Shown here piece after piece: positions 54,752 to 62,471 of a stretch of DNA of 64,000 nucleotides; position 1 is the first letter of the stretch; each line of letters begins with the position of its first letter. The stretch is from Sinomicrobium soli. Lineage in GTDB: Bacteria > Bacteroidota > Bacteroidia > Flavobacteriales > Flavobacteriaceae. The notes under the pieces were generated by a model that made no database searches, was not told the origin of the DNA, and saw only the letters and a program-made list of their open reading frames with translations. The stretch covers positions 62,001 to 126,000 of the forward strand of contig NZ_QLNV01000007.1 in the NCBI RefSeq assembly GCF_003285545.1, written 5' to 3'. The translations under genes were made by a program, and so were the position numbers.

Positions 54752-55558
54752 ATGAAAAGTATACACAATCCCTTGGCAAAGTATTTTGAGTTATTAAAAA
54801 GTGGGGAACCTTCTGCTTTAGAATACGTTCATGCTCAATATCGTGGTATCATATTTTGGGTCGGTAAAAGAATGCTAAATGATCATTTCGTCATAGAATC
54901 TTTGGTTCAGGATACTTTTTTAAAGTTATGGGTTCACAAGGATAGGATAGAAAGACCTGAGCACATTCTCTATTTCTTAAAGTTTGTGATGAAAAGGGAA
55001 TGTATTTCATACTATACCAAACCCAGGAATAAATTTTTCAGGAAAATCAATTCCTTAGAGGATTACGACAATTACCAGGACTATATGGCAGGGTACGACC
55101 CGGCAAGTATGTCTGAAAACCTGGAAGACCAGGAGTCGGAGCAAAAGGCCTTCGACCGGATCAAAAGCGTATTACCCCTTCTCAATGCAGAAAGAAGGCA
55201 TTTAATTGAACTCTGTTTAAAATACGGCTTTCGGTATAAAGCCATTGCCGAGGTTATAGGAAAGGGTATCACCGAAACCAGCAACGAGGTAAAAATGGCT
55301 ATTCAGGACATTAAAACTATCGTCCATCATGGAAATACACCCACATACAGGCAAAAGTCTCCTGGTAGCGATATAAAGGTTTCGGACGTGATGAGCGAGG
55401 AACAGGAAAGGATATTGGAACTCAGATGCGACAAGAAATATTCCTTTGCGCTGATTGCCGAAACGCTGAACTTATCCCAAAAGCAAATTCACAAAGAATT
55501 TGTAACCGCGTATAAGTTCATCCAGGAGAAGCATAATCTACAATTAGAATCCGCTTAG
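54752..55558 (+). CDS. ECF-like sigma factor with extra C-terminal helix-turn-helix, paired with dCas12f
   Basis: 268 residues. Region 2 at about 24-90 ([36 protein letters not shown]); region 4 at about 133-192 ([31 protein letters not shown]-like). After a linker (193-213) an additional HTH-like unit appears at 214-260 ([40 protein letters not shown]), absent from ordinary ECF sigma factors. It is followed after 1 nt by the Cas12f-like gene, so the two are translated together. The probable role is to bring RNA polymerase to sites picked by the RNA-guided partner; the pairing is inferred from gene order and from recalled work on dCas12f-sigma systems. No anti-sigma gene is present. Confidence 0.82.
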   Translation: MKSIHNPLAKYFELLKSGEPSALEYVHAQYRGIIFWVGKRMLNDHFVIESLVQDTFLKLWVHKDRIERPEHILYFLKFVMKRECISYYTKPRNKFFRKINSLEDYDNYQDYMAGYDPASMSENLEDQESEQKAFDRIKSVLPLLNAERRHLIELCLKYGFRYKAIAEVIGKGITETSNEVKMAIQDIKTIVHHGNTPTYRQKSPGSDIKVSDVMSEEQERILELRCDKKYSFALIAETLNLSQKQIHKEFVTAYKFIQEKHNLQLESA

Positions 55559-55559
55559 T

Positions 55560-56657
55560 ATGGAAAAATCTACCCTAAAATTGACCCGAAAAATCCAGTT
55601 ACTGATTGATTTACCTACTAAAGAAGAACGGAAGGAAAAACTGGATAAACTCTACCAGTGGCAGAACAGATGCTTTAGAGCAGCTAACCTTATTGTTTCC
55701 CATTTGTATGTACAGGAAATGGTCAAGGAATTCTTCTATCTATCAGAAGGGATAAAGTATAAACTGGCCGATGAAAAAAAAGATGAGCAAGGAATCTTGC
55801 AACGCTCCCGTATCAATACGACCTATCGCGTGGTATCAGATCGCTTTAAAGGGGACATCCCTACAAACATATTGTCCAACCTGAACAGGACCTTGATCGC
55901 CTCCTTTAACAAAAATAAGTCCGAATACTGGAAAGGCGAACGCTCGCTGAAGAATTTCAGGAGGGACATGGCTTTTCCTTTTGGTCCCGAGTGCCTCAGC
56001 GGATTATCCTTTAACACGGAGAAACAGGTCTTTTGCTTTCGTTTGTTTCAAATCCCTTTTCGTACTTACCTGGGAAAAGATCACACCGATAAACGAAGAC
56101 TATTGGAGCGAGTGATAAAAGGGGAAACCAAACTTTGTACTTCCCATATCAAACTAAAGGATGGTAAAATCTTCTGGCTGCCTGTTTTTGAAGTCGAAAA
56201 AGAAAAACATGGGCTAAGACCGGAAGTGATAGCGGAGGCTTCTTTGTCTCTTGAATATCCCATTGTAGTGAAGACTGTTAACGCCAGGCTCACCATTGGC
56301 ACCAAGGAAGAGTTCCTGTACAGGAGATTGGCCATACAGGCAGCCCTTAAAAGGGCACAGATCGGGGCGACCTATTCCAGATCGGGCAAAGGGGTTGAAA
56401 GAAAATTAAAGGCGGTGAACAAACTCCGCAGTGCGGAAAGCAATTATCTACACCATCGTATACACGTATACAGCAGGAGATTGATCGATTTTTGCATTAA
56501 ACATCAGGCAGGAACGCTCATTTTATTAAATCAGGAGGACAAGATCGGGATCGCTAAGGAGGAAGAATTTGTATTGCGGAACTGGAGTTATTATGAACTC
56601 ATGACAAAAATAAAGTACAAAGCCGAGAAAGCAGGTATTGAACTCATCATAGATTAA
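55560..56657 (+). CDS. Nuclease-dead Cas12f/TnpB-like RNA-guided protein (truncated RuvC)
   Basis: 365 residues. The C-terminal half has the TnpB/Cas12f RuvC layout: bridge-like helices with RRLAIQAALKRAQIGATYSR, GKGVERKLKAVNKLR, LHHRIHVYSRRLIDFCIKH, and the late WSYYELMTKIKYKAEKAGIEL signature. The catalytic residues are missing: RuvC-I, normally GIDLG, reads SLSLE (Ser230 in place of Asp), RuvC-II reads LILLNQ (Leu323/Asn324 in place of Glu), and the protein ends at ELIID, before the zinc ribbon and third catalytic Asp. Hence it should bind but not cut. The N-terminal half (1-220) fits WED/REC. Starts 1 nt after the sigma stop. A guide-like RNA follows directly. Confidence 0.85.
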   Translation: MEKSTLKLTRKIQLLIDLPTKEERKEKLDKLYQWQNRCFRAANLIVSHLYVQEMVKEFFYLSEGIKYKLADEKKDEQGILQRSRINTTYRVVSDRFKGDIPTNILSNLNRTLIASFNKNKSEYWKGERSLKNFRRDMAFPFGPECLSGLSFNTEKQVFCFRLFQIPFRTYLGKDHTDKRRLLERVIKGETKLCTSHIKLKDGKIFWLPVFEVEKEKHGLRPEVIAEASLSLEYPIVVKTVNARLTIGTKEEFLYRRLAIQAALKRAQIGATYSRSGKGVERKLKAVNKLRSAESNYLHHRIHVYSRRLIDFCIKHQAGTLILLNQEDKIGIAKEEEFVLRNWSYYELMTKIKYKAEKAGIELIID

Positions 56658-56659
56658 GA

Positions 56660-56760
56660 AGTCTATCGAGGGTGCTTGTACACCCGTAAGGTGAGGTCAA
56701 TGACACTCACTAAATACGAACAGTATATACAACGCGTGGGCTCTCTTATTTTACAGACCT
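56660..56760 (+). ncRNA. Putative guide RNA: scaffold and guide after dCas12f
   Basis: Directly after the dCas12f stop. Hairpin GGGTG-CTTGTA-CACCC (56670-56685), then GTAAGGT (56686-56692), hairpin GTGAG/CTCAC with inner GTC/GAC (56691-56710), and a linker ending TATATACAAC at 56733; Cas12f repeats as I remember them also end in AAC. The guide would begin at 56734 (GCGTGGGCTCTCTTAT). GTAAGGT is also found in the upstream structured leader. TTTACAGACC at 56751 can pair with GGTCTGTAAA in the IS end, possibly terminating the RNA. Borders are estimated from structure only. Confidence 0.6.
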
Positions 56761-56769
56761 AAATTTTCG

Positions 56770-56777
56770 GATAAACA
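56770..56777 (-). repeat. Reverse-complement copy of the IS256 target duplication (GATAAACA)
   Basis: Exactly adjoins the isolated IS right end and is the reverse complement of TGTTTATC at 52645-52652. Confidence 0.6.
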
Positions 56778-56845
56778 GGGTCTGTAAATTAAACTCTGTC
56801 TGATTGTTCTCCCCTGCGGGGGGTACCCCCCGCAGGGGAGGCCGC
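56778..56845 (-). mobile_element. Isolated right end of IS256, inverted
   Basis: 68 bp matching the right end of the complete IS (53922-53991) in the opposite orientation, including GGGTCTGTAAATTAAACTCT and the 32-bp palindrome. No transposase sequence is attached. It borders the sigma-dCas12f module on the right. Confidence 0.85.
56809..56840. repeat. Second 32-bp perfect palindrome, covarying
   Basis: CTCCCCTGCGGGGGGT and its exact mirror ACCCCCCGCAGGGGAG. Compared with 53929-53960 the T is G on one arm and the A is C on the other, so the symmetry was kept. Confidence 0.9.
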
Positions 56846-56854
56846 CATTCCATT

Positions 56855-57718
56855 TTAATTCAACTCCATGGCTTTTAAAATTCTGCCATCACTTAATTTC
56901 CATTCCGTAAGCCCATTAGCACTTCTTCCCATAACAATAGCTGCGGCAGCCGACGGACTGGTAAATAAATAATCCTCTTTAAAAATATATTTACCATTGT
57001 TAAAAACAACCATCCCCTCTTCTAATAACCTTTCCCTAAGACGTAACCAATTTTTAGGAAATGATTTTGTGACAGATTTGGCTATTTCAGAATCTTTCAA
57101 AACCACAAATCCCTCAGTAGTACTTTGTCCTCGTGCATTGGCACCTCTGGCAGCTTCAATAAAAAAAGTATTATTGATTTGCTCTTCAACCGACTGATTA
57201 TCTGGTCTTAGTTCCTCAAAGATTTTAAAACCAAGAGCATTAACAAGAAGCTTAATATTTTCAATAAATTCTTCCATTTCAGCTTCATCAGATTCAGCGA
57301 TACTAGGCCGGGGAGGGATATTACCATTGTTTAAAGAATACCTGTTCACTTTAAGGGCAATTTCATAAAGGCGACTTTCAAGGTATTTAATATGGGCCTT
57401 GTTAAGGTTTTCATCTTTGCTAACAAAGACCAATGCTTCGGTCCAAAAATCTTTAGCAGATAGGTGCTGTGTAAGCCTTTTATAGATACCTTCGGCTTCT
57501 CCAATGTAGGCAAGATCCTTTTCATCAGGATCTTCGGATTTTCCAAATAAAATATATACCCCGGTGTTCTCTAGTTCTGGACGATCAAAAGAATCTTTTA
57601 CCTTTTTTCGTGGTATCTTAAATGCTTTACCCGTCCAGTTAGATAATTCACATGTCATCCTACCATTGGGATGCCCATCAACAAGAAATATTTTAATGGT
57701 TTTGCCAAAGTTCTTCAT
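56855..57718 (-). CDS. GIY-YIG nuclease-type protein with DUF4357 domain
   Basis: 287 residues. GIY-YIG motif at about residues 53-90 (GVYILFGKSEDPDEKDLAYIGEAEGIYKRL in pieces) with the downstream LESRLYEIA glutamate; a C-terminal DUF4357 domain (about 230-285: LFTSPSAAAAIVMGRSANGLTEWKL). Such proteins are common on mobile islands and defence loci, but the target is unknown. It starts the accessory segment right of the IS remnant; its 3' end lies 9 nt from that remnant. Confidence 0.9.
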   Translation of the reverse strand: MKNFGKTIKIFLVDGHPNGRMTCELSNWTGKAFKIPRKKVKDSFDRPELENTGVYILFGKSEDPDEKDLAYIGEAEGIYKRLTQHLSAKDFWTEALVFVSKDENLNKAHIKYLESRLYEIALKVNRYSLNNGNIPPRPSIAESDEAEMEEFIENIKLLVNALGFKIFEELRPDNQSVEEQINNTFFIEAARGANARGQSTTEGFVVLKDSEIAKSVTKSFPKNWLRLRERLLEEGMVVFNNGKYIFKEDYLFTSPSAAAAIVMGRSANGLTEWKLSDGRILKAMELN

Positions 57719-57903
57719 TGATCAAAAATTCGAAAAATTAAATGTGGCACTTAAATATATAGCAAATTAATTAAACTGTCCTTTGTGTGTTTTTAAGTAA
57801 TTAATTTTTAATTTCATACCATTAATATGATTGACAAATATTATGAAAAACATAATAACCTCCCATTCAGGACTCAACAAACAATAATCCACAATAGTAT
57901 TCT

Positions 57904-57930
57904 GTCACAAATATTTACTAAATTTGTGAC
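57904..57930. promoter_or_regulatory. Inverted repeat operator of the AbiE pair
   Basis: GTCACAAAT (57904-57912) and ATTTGTGAC (57922-57930), perfect mirror, 9-nt spacer. It overlaps the -7 box TAAATTTG at 57919-57926. Typical of AbiEi-type antitoxin autoregulation. The rest of the 57719-57956 gap is AT-rich with no gene. Confidence 0.7.
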
Positions 57931-57956
57931 AAAACAAACATAACAAATATCCTTAA

Positions 57957-58565
57957 GTGACTAAAAAAGATATAGAAACAAAAATATTAAAATCTTCGAG
58001 AGGATCATTATTCTTCGCTGATAATTTTAGCACCTATGCCTCTCCGGATAACATACGTCAAGTCTTGTCTCGTTTAGAAAAAGAAGGTTTATTGGTACGT
58101 TTAGCCCACGGCATTTACCTCAAACCCAAAACAGACGAGATCCTTGGTGTCATTTACCCGGATACTGAAGAAATTGCCCGGCAAATTGCCAAACGGGACA
58201 AGGCACGAATCGCACCTACAGGTGTACTGGCATTATATCTCCTGGGCCTTACCACCCAGGTCCCTCTAAAAACCGTGTACCTTACTGACGGTTCGCAGCG
58301 AGAAATAAAAATCGGCAACCGCACCATAAAATTCAAAAAAACTGCTCCCAAAACGTTTGCCATTAAAGACGAACTGCTACAGCTTATTGTTCAGGCTTTT
58401 AAAGAAAAAGGGCAAAAAGAAGCAGTCGAAGATTTTTTGGTAAAAATACAACCTGCTATACAACAGCTCGAACCCAAAGTCATTGAAAAACAACTGCCAT
58501 ACGCCCCGGTATGGATTCAGAAAGCAGTCCGTAAACTTTATAAACCTGACAACGATGTGGAGTAA
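57957..58565 (+). CDS. AbiEi-type (DUF6088) antitoxin
   Basis: 202 residues from a GTG start. N-terminal winged helix (ILKSSRGSLFFADNFSTYASPDNIRQVLSRLEKEGLLVRLAHGIYLKP in pieces) and a C-terminal domain of the AbiEi/DUF6088 type (ARIAPTGVLALYLLGLTTQVP, VYLTDGSQREIKIG). It should repress its own promoter through the inverted repeat at 57904 and counter the AbiEii toxin. Overlaps the toxin gene by 11 nt. Confidence 0.9.
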   Translation: MTKKDIETKILKSSRGSLFFADNFSTYASPDNIRQVLSRLEKEGLLVRLAHGIYLKPKTDEILGVIYPDTEEIARQIAKRDKARIAPTGVLALYLLGLTTQVPLKTVYLTDGSQREIKIGNRTIKFKKTAPKTFAIKDELLQLIVQAFKEKGQKEAVEDFLVKIQPAIQQLEPKVIEKQLPYAPVWIQKAVRKLYKPDNDVE

Positions 58566-59550
58566 TCTCAACGCGGAACAAAGGCAACAAATATTACAGC
58601 AGGTAAGTGCAAAAACCGGCTTACCTACCTATGTGATAGAAAAAGACTGGTGGGTTTGCCTGGTGTTAAGAGCAGTTTTTAAAACTCGATATGCCGGTTC
58701 CATTTTTTTCAAAGGGGGTACTTCGTTAAGTAAAGCCTATCAGCTTATCGAACGCTTTTCTGAAGACATTGATTTAATTATTGACAGGCATTTACTGGGT
58801 TTTGATGAATTAGACTCAAAAACCAAAATCAAGAAACTGAGAAAAGCTTCCGGTAGATTTATTATTACGGAATTTCAGAAAGCATTAACAGAGCAAATTA
58901 GCCTATTGGGAATAAAAGATCATCAATACGAAATACGATATAACGATCATGTAGATGATACAAGCGACCCTAATACCCTGGAAATAATATACGAGTCCCT
59001 TACCTCCAACCGGAATACCTATATTCAACCACGTGTTTTGTTGGAAATGGGTGCACGCTCGTTAACCGAACCTTCTGAAGACCGTTCTATTAACTCTTAT
59101 ATAGATGAGCAATACAAAGATCTGCCTTTTGCATTGCCAGCTTTTGATGTCCAGGTTGTAATTCCAGCAAAAACTTTTCTTGAAAAAACCCTGTTACTGC
59201 ATGAAGAGTTTTCCAAACCAACGGAAAAAATAAGAACCGATAGGCTTACCAGGCATTTGTATGATTTGGAAAAATTAATGAACACTCCTCATGGTAAATT
59301 AGCTATAGAGGATGATGAGCTGTTTGCAACCATAGTAGCACATCGAAAAAAAGTAACTCCTTTGCGTGGTCTGGATTATTCCCGTCACAAAAAGGGAAAA
59401 TTAAGCATTATTCCACCAGATACGGTTATCAAAGATTGGGAGCAGGATTACAAAACCATGCAGGAAAATATGATTGTGGGCGAAAGTCTGCCGTGGAGAA
59501 AACTCATGGAAAGAATGAAAGAAATAGAAAATAAATTGAACCAATTATAA
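58555..59550 (+). CDS. AbiEii-type nucleotidyltransferase toxin
   Basis: 331 residues from the ATG at 58555. Nucleotidyltransferase motifs: FFKGGTSLSKAY at about residues 51-62 and FSEDIDLII with Asp71 and Asp73. The C-terminal region (TRHLYDLEKLM) fits AbiEii. In type IV AbiE systems the toxin modifies tRNA and blocks growth on phage infection. The 345-nt gap after it holds GACCGATTA repeats (about 59600-59660) and an 11-bp tandem array. Confidence 0.93.
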   Translation: MWSNLNAEQRQQILQQVSAKTGLPTYVIEKDWWVCLVLRAVFKTRYAGSIFFKGGTSLSKAYQLIERFSEDIDLIIDRHLLGFDELDSKTKIKKLRKASGRFIITEFQKALTEQISLLGIKDHQYEIRYNDHVDDTSDPNTLEIIYESLTSNRNTYIQPRVLLEMGARSLTEPSEDRSINSYIDEQYKDLPFALPAFDVQVVIPAKTFLEKTLLLHEEFSKPTEKIRTDRLTRHLYDLEKLMNTPHGKLAIEDDELFATIVAHRKKVTPLRGLDYSRHKKGKLSIIPPDTVIKDWEQDYKTMQENMIVGESLPWRKLMERMKEIENKLNQL

Positions 59551-59699
59551 AATTCAGAGATATTAAACTGTAGACTTCCCTTTTTAGGTGAGCCCATAAA
59601 TTCCCTGACCGATTACAACCATTAAGAGGTCAGTCGCGACCGATTACGACCGATTAAACCCGTAAGGAGAAGAGCTATTTTACATACACTCCCCCAAGC

Positions 59700-59755
59700 A
59701 CCACGCAAGTTACCCCGCATGTACCCCGCATGTACCCCGCATGTACCCCGCAAGT
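59700..59755. repeat. 11-bp tandem repeat ACCCCGCATGT, four copies plus one degenerate
   Basis: ACCCCGCATGT starts at 59712, 59723, 59734 and 59745 (last as ACCCCGCAAGT), exactly 11 bp apart. A degenerate copy ACCACGCAAGT lies at 59700-59710, one base out of phase. Downstream of abiEii and 140 bp before the Coa1 gene; no coding role. Confidence 0.85.
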
Positions 59756-59896
59756 TCAATAATCTATATATTCAGTGGTAATGAAAAGCTAAAATATTCT
59801 CATTCAAGACGTAACAAAATCTATATATAATCGTCTTTCTATAAAATTTGGTTATAACAAAGGTTTTTACCATATCAACCCTAAGTCAAACAAAAA

Positions 59897-60343
59897 ATGG
59901 ATAACCAATTAATCGAACATAAAAGTTGGTGGAAACAAAACCGGAAATGGTTTGTCCCGGTTTGCGGAATGTTCCTGATTGCAGTTTATATCTTTTTCTC
60001 GTCCGGGGCACCCGGAGTTACCTCTGATATCGTACAAGCCTACAACGACACTGATCTTTATGAGAATGCGCTTAAAAAAGCAGCTTCAGACCCCAGGGTA
60101 AAAGATTTGTTAGGGGAAATAGAACCCATTGATAAAATGGCCATCATAGAAGGACAAGTTCAATATAGCAATAACAACATGACAGTAAATTCCACCATAC
60201 GGATAAACGGGACTAAAGGTAAAGCCCGTATGGATATTTCGGCAAACAAGGTAAGGAATGCGTGGAATTACTCTAAAATAAACATCCGCATTAAAAATCC
60301 ACCCGAAAAAAGACAAACTATTGAAATTAAAACAACGGATTAA
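59897..60343 (+). CDS. Coa1-family (cytochrome oxidase assembly factor-like) membrane protein
   Basis: 148 residues: one membrane helix (about 19-37) followed by an extracytoplasmic domain with the Coa1 pattern SDIVQAYNDTDLYENALKKAASDPRVKDLLG, IIEGQVQYSNNNMTVNSTIRINGTKGKARM in pieces. Family members in Bacteroidota are common and uncharacterised; a true role in oxidase assembly is not established. It lies alone, perhaps at the edge of the island. Confidence 0.75.
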   Translation: MDNQLIEHKSWWKQNRKWFVPVCGMFLIAVYIFFSSGAPGVTSDIVQAYNDTDLYENALKKAASDPRVKDLLGEIEPIDKMAIIEGQVQYSNNNMTVNSTIRINGTKGKARMDISANKVRNAWNYSKINIRIKNPPEKRQTIEIKTTD

Positions 60344-60489
60344 AAAGCCATGTATATGACCCTTAAATCTGCACTTTTCAAAAGATTACACATACAGATT
60401 ACTTTATCGGCTATCGGCTAAAAACAAACAAATATGAGCCGATTAAAAAGTTTAATTGGTTCAACACCGGAAATTTTCTACACCCATTC

Positions 60490-60660
60490 AGATATAATAT
60501 CATCAAAAATAAAAGAAAGCAACTCAACCTGACACAACCTGAATTGGCCAAACACGCCAGTGTCGGGCTTCGCTTTATAAGGGAATTGAGACAGGGAAAA
60601 AACATCGGTTCGCCTGGATAAAGTGAATCAGGTTTTACCTTTATTCTCTATGATTTTTAT
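60490..60660 (+). pseudogene. Broken Y4mF/HipB-like antitoxin gene
   Basis: In frame from about 60490: IIKNKRKQLNLTQPELAKHA, SVGLRFIRELRQGK, then a frameshift near 60600, after which VRLDKVNQVLPLF continues in another frame. This is the family pattern of Y4mF-type antitoxins. No intact start is visible in the same frame and no HipA-like toxin follows. The rest of the 60344-60768 gap carries an ATCGGCT/AGCCGAT hairpin near 60414-60440. Confidence 0.65.
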
Positions 60661-60768
60661 TGTGCATCCTCATAATTCAAAAAATCTTTTTTCAGCCAGA
60701 TGATATTCATCATGTCACAATTCGGTTTTACCGTTTAACTTCATCGTGAAATTTTAAAAACCGGAAAA

Positions 60769-61353
60769 ATGAAAAGATTTGTTATATGGGCATTGTTACT
60801 GTGGGGAATCTCTCCCTATGCCCAGCATATTTCGGACATAACGAAAATAGGTCGCTGCTCCGAAGGACTTATTTCCGTGGAAAAGGACGGGAAATGGGGT
60901 TTTGTAGATACCGAAGGTACCCTGGTGATCAACTTCCGGGACGATATCGTAGCAAAGGAAAATTCCCCTTTTTACAGTGAAGGCCTTTGCCGGATCAGCG
61001 AGGTCAGGAACGGGATAGTATTTTACGGGTATATGGACCGGACCGGACAAACGGTCATTCCTGCACAATTTCTCAATGCCACTCCCTTTCACAATGGGTT
61101 TGCCATAGCTATTGTTACCTCAAAAAATATCAGGGGGAAAAATGAATACCTGAATATGGATATCGTAGTCAATGAATTCGACGAAGTAGTAATCAATACA
61201 CAGGGCGAAATTGTCACCTACCTCAGGGAACTTAAGGGTATTTTATTATCCGGGAAGCGATATGAACAACCCAGGATAGCATCGGAAATGCTGTCAAACC
61301 ATCTTGTGGCCATAAAAAACGAGGACGGAAAATGGAGTATTCATAAAATATAA
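60769..61353 (+). CDS. Exported WG-repeat (KWG) protein
   Basis: 194 residues with signal peptide (LLLWGISPYAQ). WG repeats: EGLISVEKDGKWGFVDTEGTLVIN and EGLCRISEVRNGIVFYGYMDRTGQTVIPAQF in pieces, a later partial repeat LVAIKNEDGKWSIH. Such repeats are found in secreted bacterial proteins of unknown function. Stands alone between the island and the stress protein. Confidence 0.78.
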   Translation: MKRFVIWALLLWGISPYAQHISDITKIGRCSEGLISVEKDGKWGFVDTEGTLVINFRDDIVAKENSPFYSEGLCRISEVRNGIVFYGYMDRTGQTVIPAQFLNATPFHNGFAIAIVTSKNIRGKNEYLNMDIVVNEFDEVVINTQGEIVTYLRELKGILLSGKRYEQPRIASEMLSNHLVAIKNEDGKWSIHKI

Positions 61354-61472
61354 TATATCACGATCTGGAAGGCCGTTTTGTTCAACAGCCTTTTTCTTTC
61401 GGAAAAGTCGGTACAGGGTCTCAGAAAAGTTTACCCCCTAAAACAACTCAATAACCACTTCTCCTGAAACAA

Positions 61473-62309
61473 TCAGTACATTTTAAACGTCATTACGGGA
61501 AACCGGGCGCGGTTGGCCACATCTTCGGCCAGACTGCCAATGAAAAAATGCGATAATCCTTTTCTCCCGTGGGTCGGGATCGCAATCAGGTCGGCCCCGG
61601 TCTTTTCGGCAAAGGCATAAATACCTTCTTCCTTGGTAAAAGCATTCCGGGAATATACTCTTTCCAGGTTCTTTAAACTTCCTTCGGCATGGTATAAAAA
61701 ATGCTCGACTTTTTTATCGAATTGTACCGAATCCCGGAATTCTTCTCCCGGGAGGTTCACATAAAGCAGGCTGACCTCACTGTGAAAAGTGTCAAAAAAG
61801 CGCATGGCTCTCCGGTATACCTGGATACTTTCCAGTTCAAAATTGCAGGCGAAGACTACTTTCTTCATTTTAAACTTTTCCGCCGGTTTTTTAACCACCA
61901 GTACCGGGATGTCCGAGCTCCGCACTACTTTTTCCGTATTAGACCCGACAAACAGTCCGGATATCCCCCCCGTACCGTGAGACCCCATGACGATGAGATC
62001 TACTCCTTTTTCTTTGCCTACATCGTTTATTTCCGAAAAATCCTTGTAATTCTGTACCACTTCCTCCACACTTATCCCTTTTAAATAGTCTTTGGCCAGG
62101 AACCTGTCAAATTTTTTCCGGGCCAGTTTCATATAGTATATGGCTTCCGCGTATTCCTGTGATTCATCCTTGGTCAGGACTGCTTCAGAGACCCCTACCA
62201 TATGGAACAGGACAATTCCTGCTCCTTTTTCCCTGGCGATATCCGCCGCAGTCTTTAATGCATATCCGGAACATTCCGAAAAATCCGTAGGGACGATAAT
62301 TTTCTTCAT
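61473..62309 (-). CDS. Universal stress protein, tandem UspA domains
   Basis: 278 residues from the ATG at 62309 (MKKIIVPTDFSECSGYALKTA). Two Usp domains; the first ends with VMGSHGTGGISGLFVGSNTEKVVRSSDIPVLVVK in pieces (ATP-binding GxxG-9x-GS(T/N) type motif), the second with IAIPTHGRKGLSHFFIGSLAEDVANRARFPVMTFK in pieces. Cytoplasmic stress response. Divergent from the GH130 remnant. Confidence 0.92.
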   Translation of the reverse strand: MKKIIVPTDFSECSGYALKTAADIAREKGAGIVLFHMVGVSEAVLTKDESQEYAEAIYYMKLARKKFDRFLAKDYLKGISVEEVVQNYKDFSEINDVGKEKGVDLIVMGSHGTGGISGLFVGSNTEKVVRSSDIPVLVVKKPAEKFKMKKVVFACNFELESIQVYRRAMRFFDTFHSEVSLLYVNLPGEEFRDSVQFDKKVEHFLYHAEGSLKNLERVYSRNAFTKEEGIYAFAEKTGADLIAIPTHGRKGLSHFFIGSLAEDVANRARFPVMTFKMY

Positions 62310-62471
62310 GGTTTGTCGAATTTTTTGTTGTTTCTGAATTTCCGAAAGATAGTTAATGCTGTTCCGGATTTCCATGATAAATATCAATCGCTTCCTGTCC
62401 TGCTCATAATTTTTATGATTTTAGTCATTTTATACCTTAATTAGTACACCGTATTTTAGTTATAAGCAACA

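Noticed and set aside
52640-56680. TATCGAGGGTG shared by the IS left end and the guide scaffold
   Set aside because: An 11-bp match is expected by chance over several kilobases, and the surrounding sequence differs.
56660-56760. CRISPR array next to the Cas12f-like gene
   Set aside because: No repeated unit with regular spacers is present; only one scaffold-like segment is seen.
59655-59680. CCCGTAAGG near 59663 as a second Cas12f scaffold
   Set aside because: Nine bases match the 56680 scaffold, but there is no matching hairpin before it or guide-like context.
60405-60440. TATCGGCTAAAAACAAAC as the island's right attachment site
   Set aside because: Only about seven consecutive bases resemble the mnmE end, and the sequence is part of a small hairpin; not enough to call a border.
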